A program made the position numbers and the translations under genes. This document shows, piece by piece, positions 24,801 through 32,126 of a stretch of DNA of 64,000 nt (positions are counted from its first letter, which is position 1; the number at the start of each line of letters is the position of its first letter). The notes below the pieces were generated by a model. That model was not told where the DNA came from and did not search any database. It saw nothing but the letters and a program-made list of their open reading frames with translations. This DNA is from Streptomyces tropicalis (lineage in GTDB: Bacteria; Actinomycetota; Actinomycetes; Streptomycetales; Streptomycetaceae), in assembly GCF_029269835.1 (NCBI RefSeq), contig NZ_JARJBB010000021.1, positions 1 to 64,000 of the forward strand. The letters run 5' to 3'.

Positions 24801-26566
24801 CGCTCGGCGGACGCGGCCGCGTCCGCGGCGCGGGCCGCGGTGAGTTCGGCGCGGGATTCGGCGGAGGCCGCTTCCCGGGCGTGCTCGGTGGTCTTCCGCG
24901 CGGCTTCGCGGGCGGTGTCCCAGGCGGCGACGGCCGTCTTCTCGGCGTCGCTGGCGGCGAGGGCGGCGCGGGCCGGGTCGGCGTCGGGGGCGCTGTCGTC
25001 GAGCCAGCCGGCGCGGACGGCCTCGGTGGTCTCCTGCTCGACCTCGGCGAGCCGCTGGCGCAGGTGGCCGGTCTCGCTGCGGGCGCGCTGCGCCTCGGTG
25101 GCCGCCGCGGTGGAGTCGCGGTACGCGGCCTCGCCGGCCTCCTGGAGTCCGGCCGAGCGCTCCTCCTCCTCGTTGGCGAGGCTCTCGGCCCGTCCGGCGG
25201 CGGCGTGCAGGGCCCGCACGAGGTCCACGGCGGCCCGGGCGCGGGCGGCGAGCGCCGGGGCGGCGTCCCGCTCGGCCTCCTGGATCGCGGCGGAGACCCG
25301 GGCGGCGCGGTCGGCGGCGGCGCGGTGGCGCAGCACGACCTCGGCGGCCTGCCAGGCGGAGTGCAGGGTGCGCGCGTCGGCCAGCTCACGCTTCTGCGCG
25401 GCGGCGGACTTCTCGGCGGCGGCGAGTGCCAGGGAGGCGTGCCGGTAGGCCAGTTCGGCGGAGACGAGGGCGCTGCGCTCGCGGGCGCCCTCGGAGTGGG
25501 TGGCGGCGTAGGCGGCGGCGGTGACGCGCTGGGCGAGGTCGCCGGCCCGCACCCGCTCCTGGACGGCGCGGGCGGACAGCCGCCGGGCCAGGGTGCGGGT
25601 GCGCCGCTCGGCTCCGGCGTGGACGTCGCGCGCGCGGCTGCGGGCCGCGGTGGCCTCGACGATCCGTCCGAGGAGGTCCACCGAGCCGGCGGTGAAGTCG
25701 CGTTCGGCGATGAGTTCGGCGCGGCGGCCGAGTTTGCTGCCGAAGCCGCCGACGAGGTCGGCGAGGCCGTCGGTGTCGCGGGTGTCGGTGACGGCGCGCA
25801 GCAGCAGGTCGGCGAAGTCGGAGTCCTTCTTCACCGCGAACAGGCCGGCCGCCTCGCCCTCGTCGGCGTTCATCTCGCGCTGGTAGCGGAAGAGTTCGGG
25901 GTCGAGGCCGAGGTCGCCGAGGTGCTCGGTCCAGCGCTCGTGGATCTCCTCCCAGTGCACCTCCAGGTGCGGGTAGGTCCTGCCGGCCTCGGTGAGGGCG
26001 TCGCGGAAGCCCTTCATGGTGCGGCGGCGGCCCCGGGCGCCGGACCGGCCCTCGGCGGCCGGGCGGACGGCGGTGCCCTCGGCGACGGGGAGGTTGTCCA
26101 GGCTGAGGCCGGGACCGGGCCGGAAGGAGTACCAGGCTTCGGCGAACTTGCGCGGGTCGTTGGACACCTGGCGTCCGCGCCACTCGCTCACCTTGCCGAC
26201 GACGACGCACTCGCCGGTCTGCACGTGCTGCCATTCGAGCGCCACGTGCCCGCAGTCGTCGGCCAGGAGGAACTTGCGCAGCACGCCGGAGCTAGCGCCG
26301 CCGAGCGTGTTGCGGTGGCCGGGCAGCATGACGGAGAAGATCAGCTTGAGCAGGACGGACTTGCCGCCGCCGTTCTCCAGGAAGAGCACGCCGGCGGGCG
26401 CCGGGCGGCGCGGCGGGCCGACCGGCTCCTCCTGGAAGAACTCCGCCTGGGCGGGCGCCGGGTCGGGCACGGGTTCGCCCACTCCTCGCAGGTCAAGCAC
26501 GGTGTCGGCGTAGCGCGCACCGGCGGGCCCGATGGAGTGGAGGCGGACCCGGGACAGCTCGTACAT
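21830..26566 (-). CDS. SMC-like ATPase of a MukB/MksB/JetC-type complex
   Basis: This 1578-residue giant coiled-coil ATPase has split ABC ATPase motifs. Walker A is LENGGGKSVLLK (Gly-Lys-Ser about 68-70). The signature FSGGQLLTAAI (about 1442) and Walker B TLFLDNPIG (Asp about 1480) are at the C-terminus. Between lie long Ala/Glu/Arg-rich coiled-coil arms. They are interrupted around 690-830 by a globular hinge-like segment (ILGALGDGGLLPPGPDVLA, ELVDGVVITDPD). The residue after the Walker B Asp is Asn, where most SMC proteins have catalytic Glu. It is the last gene of the operon Imm5-like / kleisin-like / kite-like / SMC, 56 bases after the kite gene, the order of JetA-JetB-JetC in Wadjet and MksF-E-B. 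No JetD/MksG nuclease is adjacent. Confidence 0.85.
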   Translation of the reverse strand: MYELSRVRLHSIGPAGARYADTVLDLRGVGEPVPDPAPAQAEFFQEEPVGPPRRPAPAGVLFLENGGGKSVLLKLIFSVMLPGHRNTLGGASSGVLRKFLLADDCGHVALEWQHVQTGECVVVGKVSEWRGRQVSNDPRKFAEAWYSFRPGPGLSLDNLPVAEGTAVRPAAEGRSGARGRRRTMKGFRDALTEAGRTYPHLEVHWEEIHERWTEHLGDLGLDPELFRYQREMNADEGEAAGLFAVKKDSDFADLLLRAVTDTRDTDGLADLVGGFGSKLGRRAELIAERDFTAGSVDLLGRIVEATAARSRARDVHAGAERRTRTLARRLSARAVQERVRAGDLAQRVTAAAYAATHSEGARERSALVSAELAYRHASLALAAAEKSAAAQKRELADARTLHSAWQAAEVVLRHRAAADRAARVSAAIQEAERDAAPALAARARAAVDLVRALHAAAGRAESLANEEEERSAGLQEAGEAAYRDSTAAATEAQRARSETGHLRQRLAEVEQETTEAVRAGWLDDSAPDADPARAALAASDAEKTAVAAWDTAREAARKTTEHAREAASAESRAELTAARAADAAASAERAHEAEHRTAGALAAEERLAELLSLPAATATAAPGRAGVPAPRTGSDGPLGSRGAAPDRDGSAPEDADGDGPEDPAGDLAVPALAGPLTPEDLDRWADELRGLLDDAVSTAERQLFELRTAAADDARILGALGDGGLLPPGPDVLATVEFLGEHGIPALPGWRYLAQAVDPADHARVLAARPELVDGVVITDPDTHARARAALAEAALLPRSAVAVGTAAALLAPTPAADTAPGDVFLVPPNPAMHDEHAADEERQALRARAAERDTAIRTRATRLGKDRELAARLASWRTGCPAGRLAELALAAQDARAFAEEAEAELAEARTVRAESDETAAEAAQARDERQEAAQRARRAADALAGLAFRLRERAGWQVKLRELADEAAESEARAQACLDRARAADEDRRAAQRAADDARRTARALRAERSEIAGAPDDVPESAEEAPKASLPALREAYRAASQLYEKVGVGADLRAEQAHAESDESAARAELDRLSNKVRTRAEQLLESPDGSDGPSRQAAAARAEELVQLLETRMSTASEQLGRLRGEAERLAPEDAEAHTDLPGDLLPRDAEHAQTLLRTATAELTSRTEALDRAREAHTALLQEHRAAEDAAGGFDEIAAMLRDLLREHAADEDREEPEPYPGSTEEARHTAAEARRSLRGCAADLSAAEAGVREASDVLVRHANATRYEQVRTPARQQIRELPASALPDHAQKWADAFAPRLRVLTDELAQLERNRDSIVDRLRGLVESALATLRSAQRLSRLPEGLGEWSGQEFLRIRFEEPDQASLTERLGEVVDEATRSALKKNSDLRRDGMSLLLRGVAAALQPRGVAVEILKPDAVLRAERVPVGQMGDVFSGGQLLTAAIALYCTMAALRSNDRGRDRHRHAGTLFLDNPIGRANATYLLELQRAVSDALGVQLLYTTGLFDTTALAEFPLVIRLRNDADLRAGLKYISVEEHLRPGLPSEPSAGEAVHSEITATRMFKRPVPSGS

Positions 26567-26622
26567 GGCGGACTCTCGTCAGTCTTCTTGCGGTTCGGCG
26601 GTTCGGCGGTGGGCGGGGCGGC

Positions 26623-27501
26623 TCAGGAGTGGAACGGCAGCCCCGCGTCGGCAACCAGGTCCAGGTCGTCGGTCTCCTCGGCGGGCAGCAGGCTGGCCGT
26701 GCCGTCGGTGACGGGGACGACGCCGAGGTCGAGGAGCTCGGCCAGGGCGGCGCTGCTCGCCATGTCGCGGACCTGGAGCTGGTAGCGCGCGGTGGTGCGG
26801 TAGGTGCCGCCGCCGTCGTCGCCGGTGCGCTGGAGGAATCCGGAGTCGGTGAGGAAGCCGACGGCCTTGGCCACGATGCCGGTGGTGGAGGCGGCGGGAC
26901 GGCGGGCGTCCTTGGTGGCGCCGGTCGCGCTGCGCCGGGCCCAGATCCGCCAGGCGGCCTCGAGTCCGGGGGCGTCGGTGACCGGGTCGGTGTTCTCGCC
27001 CTGCTCGGCGGCCCGCTCCTCCAGCCGGCGGCATGCCTGGCGGACGAAGGCGTCGACGCCGTTGACGCTGACGCGGCCGATGTAGCCGTCGTCGGCGAGG
27101 TCCTCGGGGCGCGGGAACGCCAGCGTGGCGACGGCGAGATGGGCGAGGCCGTGCAGGAACCGGTCACCCGAGTCGGCGGCGGTGCGGCGCGCGTAGTCGC
27201 CCATGCGGACGGCGAACACCGAGTCCTCGGCGGCCGCCACCGCCATGCCCGCGCGCGGGGACACCTCCAGGACGACCAAGCCGAGGCCGGCGGCGACGGC
27301 GTCGGCGAGCCGCGCGAACGCGGGGTCCTCGCGGTGGCGGCGCAGCAGCTCGGCGTACTCCTGGTCGCGTGCGGGCTGCAGTCTGGGCTGCAGGCCGAAG
27401 GCGACGAGCCGGGCCGCGTCGGCAGCGTCGGCGGGCGTGACGGCGGCGGCCGACGGCGCGGCGGCGGGCTCGGGCTCGCTCCACTCGGCGTGCTCGGTCA
27501 C
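26623..27501 (-). CDS. Kite-like subunit (MksE/JetB-type) of the SMC complex
   Basis: This protein of about 292 residues lies between the kleisin-like and SMC-like genes. After a Pro/Ala-rich start it shows predicted helical and winged-helix-like segments (DGYIGRVSVNGVDAFVRQAC, TTGIVAKAVGFLTDSGFLQR, then a beta wing TYRTTARYQLQVRDMA). In MukBEF, MksBEF and Wadjet complexes the equivalent kite protein dimerises and binds the kleisin. Assignment rests on gene order, size and fold impression, since sequence conservation in these families is low. GTG at 27501 is preceded by GAGGAG eight bases upstream. A longer frame upstream is not supported. Confidence 0.65.
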   Translation of the reverse strand: MTEHAEWSEPEPAAAPSAAAVTPADAADAARLVAFGLQPRLQPARDQEYAELLRRHREDPAFARLADAVAAGLGLVVLEVSPRAGMAVAAAEDSVFAVRMGDYARRTAADSGDRFLHGLAHLAVATLAFPRPEDLADDGYIGRVSVNGVDAFVRQACRRLEERAAEQGENTDPVTDAPGLEAAWRIWARRSATGATKDARRPAASTTGIVAKAVGFLTDSGFLQRTGDDGGGTYRTTARYQLQVRDMASSAALAELLDLGVVPVTDGTASLLPAEETDDLDLVADAGLPFHS

Positions 27502-27628
27502 GGCGGGGACTCCTCGGGTGGGGGGCGGTCGTGGGAAGGGGCGGCTCCGGAGGGGCCGATGTCTGCGGGGGCGTGGGCGGCGGGCCGGGCGGTCGCGCCC
27601 GGGCCGCCGGGTGCCGGCGGCGGCCCGG

Positions 27629-29155
27629 TCACACGGCCTCCGTGCGGCCGGCCGCCATGCCGGCCGCGTCCAGCAGGGCCGTCCCGACCACGAGGTCGGC
27701 ACCGCCGAACTCGGCGTCGTCCAGGTCGGTCCCGTCGTCCACGGCGAACAACAGCCGCTGCTCGCCCTGGCGGTAGGCCGTGCCGACCGGGGGGCTCGCC
27801 GCGTGCACGGCCAGCAGGGCGACCAGGTAGGGCAGGTCGGGGTCCTTGCGCCGGGCCTCGGCGAGAAGGCCCGACAGACGCCGCGGGGCGTCCGCCGGGA
27901 GGTCCAGCAGCTCCGTCGCGGCCGCGAGCTGCTCCTCGCTGAACCGGCTGTCGTCCGGCGTGGCGATCAGGTCGGGCTCGGGCATCTCGGCGCCGAGGTG
28001 CTCGCGCTCCACGGGCGGCGTCAGGAGTATGTCGACGAGGTCGCCGATCCGTACGGACACCGGCGTGCGCAGACCCGTCCCGCGGGCGAAGAAGACGTCC
28101 GTGACGCGGGTCGCCCGCTCCAGCGGCAGCGGCAGCGTGGGGGCGAGCAGATGGCCGTAGAGGTCGGTGCCGGAGGTGGTCAGGGGGGCGGAGAAGGCCT
28201 GCCGGTCCTGCTCGGCGCGGAACAGCGGGCCGGCCTCCAGCAGGCGGGACTGGAGCTGGGTGTGCCGGCGGATGCAGTCCTTGACGATGTCGACCAGCTC
28301 GGCGGCGCGCCGCTTGTTCTCCGGGTCCTCGGACTCGTCGCGGGCCTTGCGGATGTTGGTGAGGATCGCGTTCTCGTGGCGGTAGCGGTCGGCGACGTGG
28401 TCGAGGGCCTCGGTGATCATGTCGGGGACGGCGTGCAGCCAGTCCACCGCCCGGACGTTGCGCCGGGTGGCGTCGAGGGCGCGACGCAGGGTCTCGGAGT
28501 ACTGCACGGTGCGGTAGCGGGCCTGCTCGGCGGCGAGTTGGGCGTCGGCGAGGCGGCCGCGGCTGACGAGCACCTCGAGTTTGACCTCGGCGGCGATCTG
28601 CGCGCTGGTCACGTCGGTGTCGAGGGCGCCGACGAGGACGTTGACCGCTTCGTCCGTGGTCCTCAGGTAGACGCTGCCCCCGGGGCCGGGGACCTCCTCG
28701 ACGAGCTTGAAGTCGTAGTCCCGGCGGACGTAGCTGCCGTCGGGCGCGAAGGTGCCGTAGACGGCGCGGAATCCGCGGTCGACGCTGCCGACGTTGATCA
28801 GGTTCTCCAGGACCCAGCGGGCCACGCGCTCGTGCTCGGCGGCGGGCCGCTGCGGAGCCTGTGCGTGGACGCGCGGGACGAGGCGGGCGACGACCTGGTC
28901 GTGGTCGGCGCCGGTGTCGAAGTCCATGTGGAGGGTGACCAGGTCGATGGCGGCGAGCGCCACCTCGGCCATGCCGTACACCGAGTACTCGCCGGCGAGG
29001 TTGGCCTTGCGTGCGTCGAGGTCGTGCAGCGGCGCCGTGCAGGCGAGCGCGCGCAGCCGCCGCGCCAGCCCCTCGTCGGCGGCCGGCCCCGGGGCGGGGC
29101 GCACCGCCGCGCTGAGCTGGGGCGGAACACGGTCCGTCGATGCAGGCGAAGTCAC
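27629..29155 (-). CDS. Kleisin-like subunit (MksF/JetA-type) of the SMC complex
   Basis: This mostly helical protein of about 508 residues contains a Ser/Pro N-terminus and a segment with YGMAEVALAAIDLVTLHMDF. It continues with YLRTTDEAVNVLVGALDTDV and a long helical region (AQLAAEQARYRTVQYSETLR, RNVRAVDWLHAVPDMI). Such spacing is typical of MksF/JetA kleisins, which bridge the SMC heads through N- and C-terminal domains. GTG at 29155 is chosen; its ribosome site is weak. It is the second gene of the operon, 71 bases after the Imm5-like gene and 127 bases before the kite gene. Function is inferred from operon context and length. Confidence 0.68.
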   Translation of the reverse strand: MTSPASTDRVPPQLSAAVRPAPGPAADEGLARRLRALACTAPLHDLDARKANLAGEYSVYGMAEVALAAIDLVTLHMDFDTGADHDQVVARLVPRVHAQAPQRPAAEHERVARWVLENLINVGSVDRGFRAVYGTFAPDGSYVRRDYDFKLVEEVPGPGGSVYLRTTDEAVNVLVGALDTDVTSAQIAAEVKLEVLVSRGRLADAQLAAEQARYRTVQYSETLRRALDATRRNVRAVDWLHAVPDMITEALDHVADRYRHENAILTNIRKARDESEDPENKRRAAELVDIVKDCIRRHTQLQSRLLEAGPLFRAEQDRQAFSAPLTTSGTDLYGHLLAPTLPLPLERATRVTDVFFARGTGLRTPVSVRIGDLVDILLTPPVEREHLGAEMPEPDLIATPDDSRFSEEQLAAATELLDLPADAPRRLSGLLAEARRKDPDLPYLVALLAVHAASPPVGTAYRQGEQRLLFAVDDGTDLDDAEFGGADLVVGTALLDAAGMAAGRTEAV

Positions 29156-29226
29156 GGTGCACAGACTAGGTCCTCCGTCCGACAACCACCCAAACGACGC
29201 AGACGCGGCCCCGGTGCCCGGGCCGG

Positions 29227-29754
29227 TCAGTGCCGCAGGGCCGTGTCGAGCTGGTGGCGGAGCGCGTCGAGCCGGCTGCGCCCGGGGCTGAAGACCGGCA
29301 TCTGCCGCACGATGCCGCGCACGGCGGGGCCGGCGGTGGCGATCGCCCGGCGGATCTCCGCGTCGCCGACGCGGGTGTCGCCGCCCGCCACGAGCTCCGC
29401 CGCACGGGCGGCCTGCATCGCCGGTCCGAGGGCGTGCTTGGCCTGGTGGGGGGTGGCCAGCGGGTGGATGTAGGGGGCCGCCGCCGCGTAGCCCGCGGCG
29501 CGGGCGGCCGCGGTCGCGGCCGGATCCCCCACCTCCCGGGCGGCGGCGAGGGCCGCGAGGGCGAGCGGGCGCAGCGGCCCGATCCGCAGCTCCGCGCGCG
29601 CGTAGGCGCGGATGCCGTCGAGGGCCTCGCGGGGGCGGGTGTCGCCGGGGGCCCTCTCCTCGAACAGTGCCAGCGCCCGCGCGGCGCAGTCGGCGGCCCA
29701 CGCCCCCAGCCGGCGGCGGTCCTCCTCGCTGATCATCACCTCGTCCACCCGCAC
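29227..29754 (-). CDS. Imm5-like helical protein heading the SMC operon
   Basis: This 175-residue all-helical, Ala-rich protein is first in the operon. The segment PYIHPLATPHQAKHALGPAM followed by QAARAAEL recalls the Imm5 immunity-protein family (PF14423), where a His and Lys in H-x(n)-KHALGPA recur. If so, it belongs to a family first described near polymorphic toxins, but no toxin gene lies here. GTG at 29754 has AGGAT just upstream; GTG and ATG codons slightly downstream are alternatives. Its steady presence with an SMC complex would suggest a regulatory or accessory role; that is speculation. Confidence 0.65.
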   Translation of the reverse strand: MRVDEVMISEEDRRRLGAWAADCAARALALFEERAPGDTRPREALDGIRAYARAELRIGPLRPLALAALAAAREVGDPAATAAARAAGYAAAAPYIHPLATPHQAKHALGPAMQAARAAELVAGGDTRVGDAEIRRAIATAGPAVRGIVRQMPVFSPGRSRLDALRHQLDTALRH

Positions 29755-29824
29755 ATCCTGCCGGTTCCGGCCCGCGCCGTCACCGAGGCGCGGCGTTCCC
29801 CCCGGGGGCCGGGCCCGGCTCGCA

Positions 29825-29937
29825 CGTCCCGATCCCGTCCGCGTCGGACGTCCCGATCCCGTCCGCCCCGGACGGACCGATCCCTACCTCCGCCTCAGGC
29901 GTCCCGATCCCGTCCCGCTCGGGCGTCTCAGGCGTCC
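29825..29937. repeat. Short tandem repeats between the SMC operon and the GntR gene
   Basis: CGTCCCGATCCCGTCC occurs three times (29825-29840, 29849-29864, 29900-29915), the first two 24 bases apart. TCAGGCGTCC occurs at 29895-29904 and again at 29928-29937, where it forms the last codons and stop of the GntR gene. This looks like small local duplication in the region that should also contain the promoter of the SMC operon. Confidence 0.75.
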
Positions 29938-30623
29938 TGGCCCACCCGCCGCCGGTACACCTCGACCACGCGGTCGAGCGAGTCGTCGAGGTAGACGGTG
30001 AGGACGTGTTCGGCCTCGTCGCGGTCGCCGGCCCGGAGCGCGTCGAGGAGTTGGCGGTTGCGGACGAGGTACGGCTCGTGCAGCCGCCGCGGGTCGTCCA
30101 CGACGTGGAAGGCGAGCCGGAGTTCGGCGAAGACGCTGCGCATCAGCTCGTCGGTGCGGTCGCTGCCGGCCAGCGCGACCAGTTCCCGGTGGAAGTGGAT
30201 GTTGGCGGTGCCCAGCTCTTTCCAGTCACCTTCGCGGGACGCCCGCTGCCCCTCGGCGACGGCCTGTTCGAGGCCGTCCACGGCGTAGGGCGGCTCGCCC
30301 AGCCCGCGCACCACGGCGCACTCCACCAGGCGGCGGGTGCGGTAGATGTCCTCGACGTCCTCGACGGTGAGCACCCGCACGAACACGCCGCGGTTCAGTT
30401 CGTGCACGAGGAGCCGCTCGTGGGTGAGCAGCCGGAACGCCTCGCGCAGTGTGTTCCGCGACACACCGAGTGCCCCGCCGATGCCGTCCTCGGACAGCCG
30501 GGTGCCGGGCGGGAAGAACCCGTCGGCGATCCGGCTGCGGAGGATGTCCGACACGCGCTCGGCGGTGCTGGTGCGGCCCAGCAGGGCCCGGTCGCCGGCC
30601 AGTCCCGTCAGCTCCTCTGCCAT
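29928..30623 (-). CDS. GntR-family regulator, FadR/FCD type, probable oxoproline-operon regulator
   Basis: This 231-residue regulator has an N-terminal winged helix (about residues 16-85, recognition region GVSRNTLREAFRLL). The C-terminal FCD ligand-binding domain shows family metal/ligand residues: His in NIHFHREL, and in LAFHVVDD and RLHEPY. It is divergent from the MFS-DUF1445-pxpABC operon across 177 bases that contain a perfect 17-bp palindrome, so it most likely represses that operon and itself. The inducer could be 5-oxoproline or a related amino-acid derivative (inference). ATG at 30623. Confidence 0.9.
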   Translation of the reverse strand: MAEELTGLAGDRALLGRTSTAERVSDILRSRIADGFFPPGTRLSEDGIGGALGVSRNTLREAFRLLTHERLLVHELNRGVFVRVLTVEDVEDIYRTRRLVECAVVRGLGEPPYAVDGLEQAVAEGQRASREGDWKELGTANIHFHRELVALAGSDRTDELMRSVFAELRLAFHVVDDPRRLHEPYLVRNRQLLDALRAGDRDEAEHVLTVYLDDSLDRVVEVYRRRVGQDA

Positions 30624-30672
30624 GCCCGGAATTCAATCGTAGAGAGGGGATCGAATCAACAGGGGTATTGAA

Positions 30673-30689
30673 GGATCGTTCAACGATCC
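30673..30689. promoter_or_regulatory. Candidate operator of the GntR regulator
   Basis: GGATCGTT-C-AACGATCC is a perfect inverted repeat in the divergent region. Its core TCGTTCAACGA (30676-30686) fits the TNGTNNNACNA pattern known for FadR-subfamily operators. The location, 50 bases from the regulator start and 112 bases before the MFS start, fits autoregulation and control of the divergent operon. Confidence 0.75.
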
Positions 30690-30800
30690 TCTACCTTGCT
30701 GCGCATGGCTCCGCCTCCCCCACGTCCGGCGGCGCCGCGAAGCTCGGTACGGCCCGGCTCGACTCCCCGCACCCTCCCGTCCCCCCGAAGCGAGGTGCCC

Positions 30801-32126
30801 ATGAGCACGACCCCGACCCCTCCGCCTCAGGCCACGGCCTCCGGTACCCCCGCCCCGCAGGGCGAACATCCCGGCGACGACGGCGCGCTGGGCTGGCTGC
30901 GGGCGCTGGACCCGCGGGGCCGCCGCGCCTTTGCGGGAGCCTTCGGCGGCTACGCCCTCGACTCCTACGACTACTTCACGCTGCCGCTGAGCATGGTCGC
31001 GCTGTCGGCGTACTTCGGCCTGGACGACGGACGGACGGGGCTCTTCACCACCGTCACACTGGTCGTCTCGGCGGTCGGCGGGGCGCTCGCGGGCATGGTC
31101 GCGGACCGGGTCGGCCGGGTCCGGGCGCTGCTGGTCACCGTGATCACCTACGCGGTGTTCACCGTGGCCTGCGGTTTCGCGCCCAACTACGAGACGCTGC
31201 TGGTCTTCCGCGCACTGCAGGGCCTCGGGTTCGGCGGCGAGTGGGCGGTCGGCGCCATCCTCGTCGCCGAGTACGCGAGCGCCCGGCACCGGGGCCGCAC
31301 ACTCGGCGCGGTCCAGAGTTCCTGGGCGATCGGCTGGGCGCTGGCCGCGATCGTCTACACCCTGGTGTTCTCCTTCGTCGGCGCCGACCTGGCCTGGCGC
31401 GTGATGTTCTGGACGGGCGCGCTGCCCGCCCTGTTCGTGCTGTGGGTGCGACGCCGGGTGCACGACGCCCCGGAGGCGGCGGCCGCGCGCGAACAGAGCA
31501 CCGAGAAGGGGTCGTTCGCCGCCATCTTCAGGCCGGGCACGGCGGACTCGCCGGGCCTGCTGCGCACCACGGTCTTCGCGAGCCTGCTCTCCACCGGCGT
31601 CCAGGGCGGCTACTACACCCTGGCGACCTGGGTGCCCACCTACCTGAAGACCGAGCGGGGCCTGTCGGTCGTGGGCACCGGCTCCTACCTCACCCTCCTC
31701 ATCTCCGGCGCGTTCATCGGCTACCTGGCCGGCGGCTACCTCACCGACCTGCTCGGCCGGCGGCGCACCATCTGGCTCTTCGCCCTGCTGTCCGCGGTCT
31801 GCGTCCTCGCGTACGCGAACATCCCGAGCGGCGCCAACACGCTGCTGCTGGTGCTGGGTTTCCCCCTCGGCTTCTGCATGTCGGCCATCTTCAGCGGCTT
31901 CGGCTCCTACCTGAGCGAGCTGTACCCGACGGCGGTCCGCGGCACCGGCCAGGGCTTCACGTACAACACCGGCCGCGCCGTGGGCGCCGTCTTCCCGACC
32001 GTGGTCGGCTTCCTCGCCGGGAGCTGGGGCGTGGGGGGCGCGCTGGTCTTCGGCGCCCTGGGGTACGCCCTCGCGGCGCTCGCCCTGCTCGGGCTGCCCG
32101 AGACGCGCGGGAAGGAACTGGCGTGA
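30801..32126 (+). CDS. MFS transporter of the oxoproline operon
   Basis: This 441-residue major facilitator protein has about twelve membrane segments. The family loop GMVADRVGRVRALLVT follows segment 2, and GGYLTDLLGRRRTIWLFALL is the matching loop in the second half. YALDSYDYFTLPLSMVAL at the first segment resembles the sialate/aromatic-acid/metabolite-proton symporter group. It probably imports the substrate of the downstream enzymes, such as 5-oxoproline or another carboxylate. ATG at 30801 has AGCGAGG upstream. Upstream in-frame ATG codons at 30696 and 30705 would add a Pro/Arg-rich leader and overlap the operator side, so they are less likely. The stop overlaps the next start (GTGA). 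Confidence 0.88.
   Translation: MSTTPTPPPQATASGTPAPQGEHPGDDGALGWLRALDPRGRRAFAGAFGGYALDSYDYFTLPLSMVALSAYFGLDDGRTGLFTTVTLVVSAVGGALAGMVADRVGRVRALLVTVITYAVFTVACGFAPNYETLLVFRALQGLGFGGEWAVGAILVAEYASARHRGRTLGAVQSSWAIGWALAAIVYTLVFSFVGADLAWRVMFWTGALPALFVLWVRRRVHDAPEAAAAREQSTEKGSFAAIFRPGTADSPGLLRTTVFASLLSTGVQGGYYTLATWVPTYLKTERGLSVVGTGSYLTLLISGAFIGYLAGGYLTDLLGRRRTIWLFALLSAVCVLAYANIPSGANTLLLVLGFPLGFCMSAIFSGFGSYLSELYPTAVRGTGQGFTYNTGRAVGAVFPTVVGFLAGSWGVGGALVFGALGYALAALALLGLPETRGKELA

Noticed and set aside
22862..26785. Open frame of about 1300 codons on the plus strand opposite the SMC gene
   Set aside because: Composition is Gly/Ala/Leu/Arg low complexity and it mirrors the coiled-coil gene on the other strand; the minus strand has the ATPase motifs.
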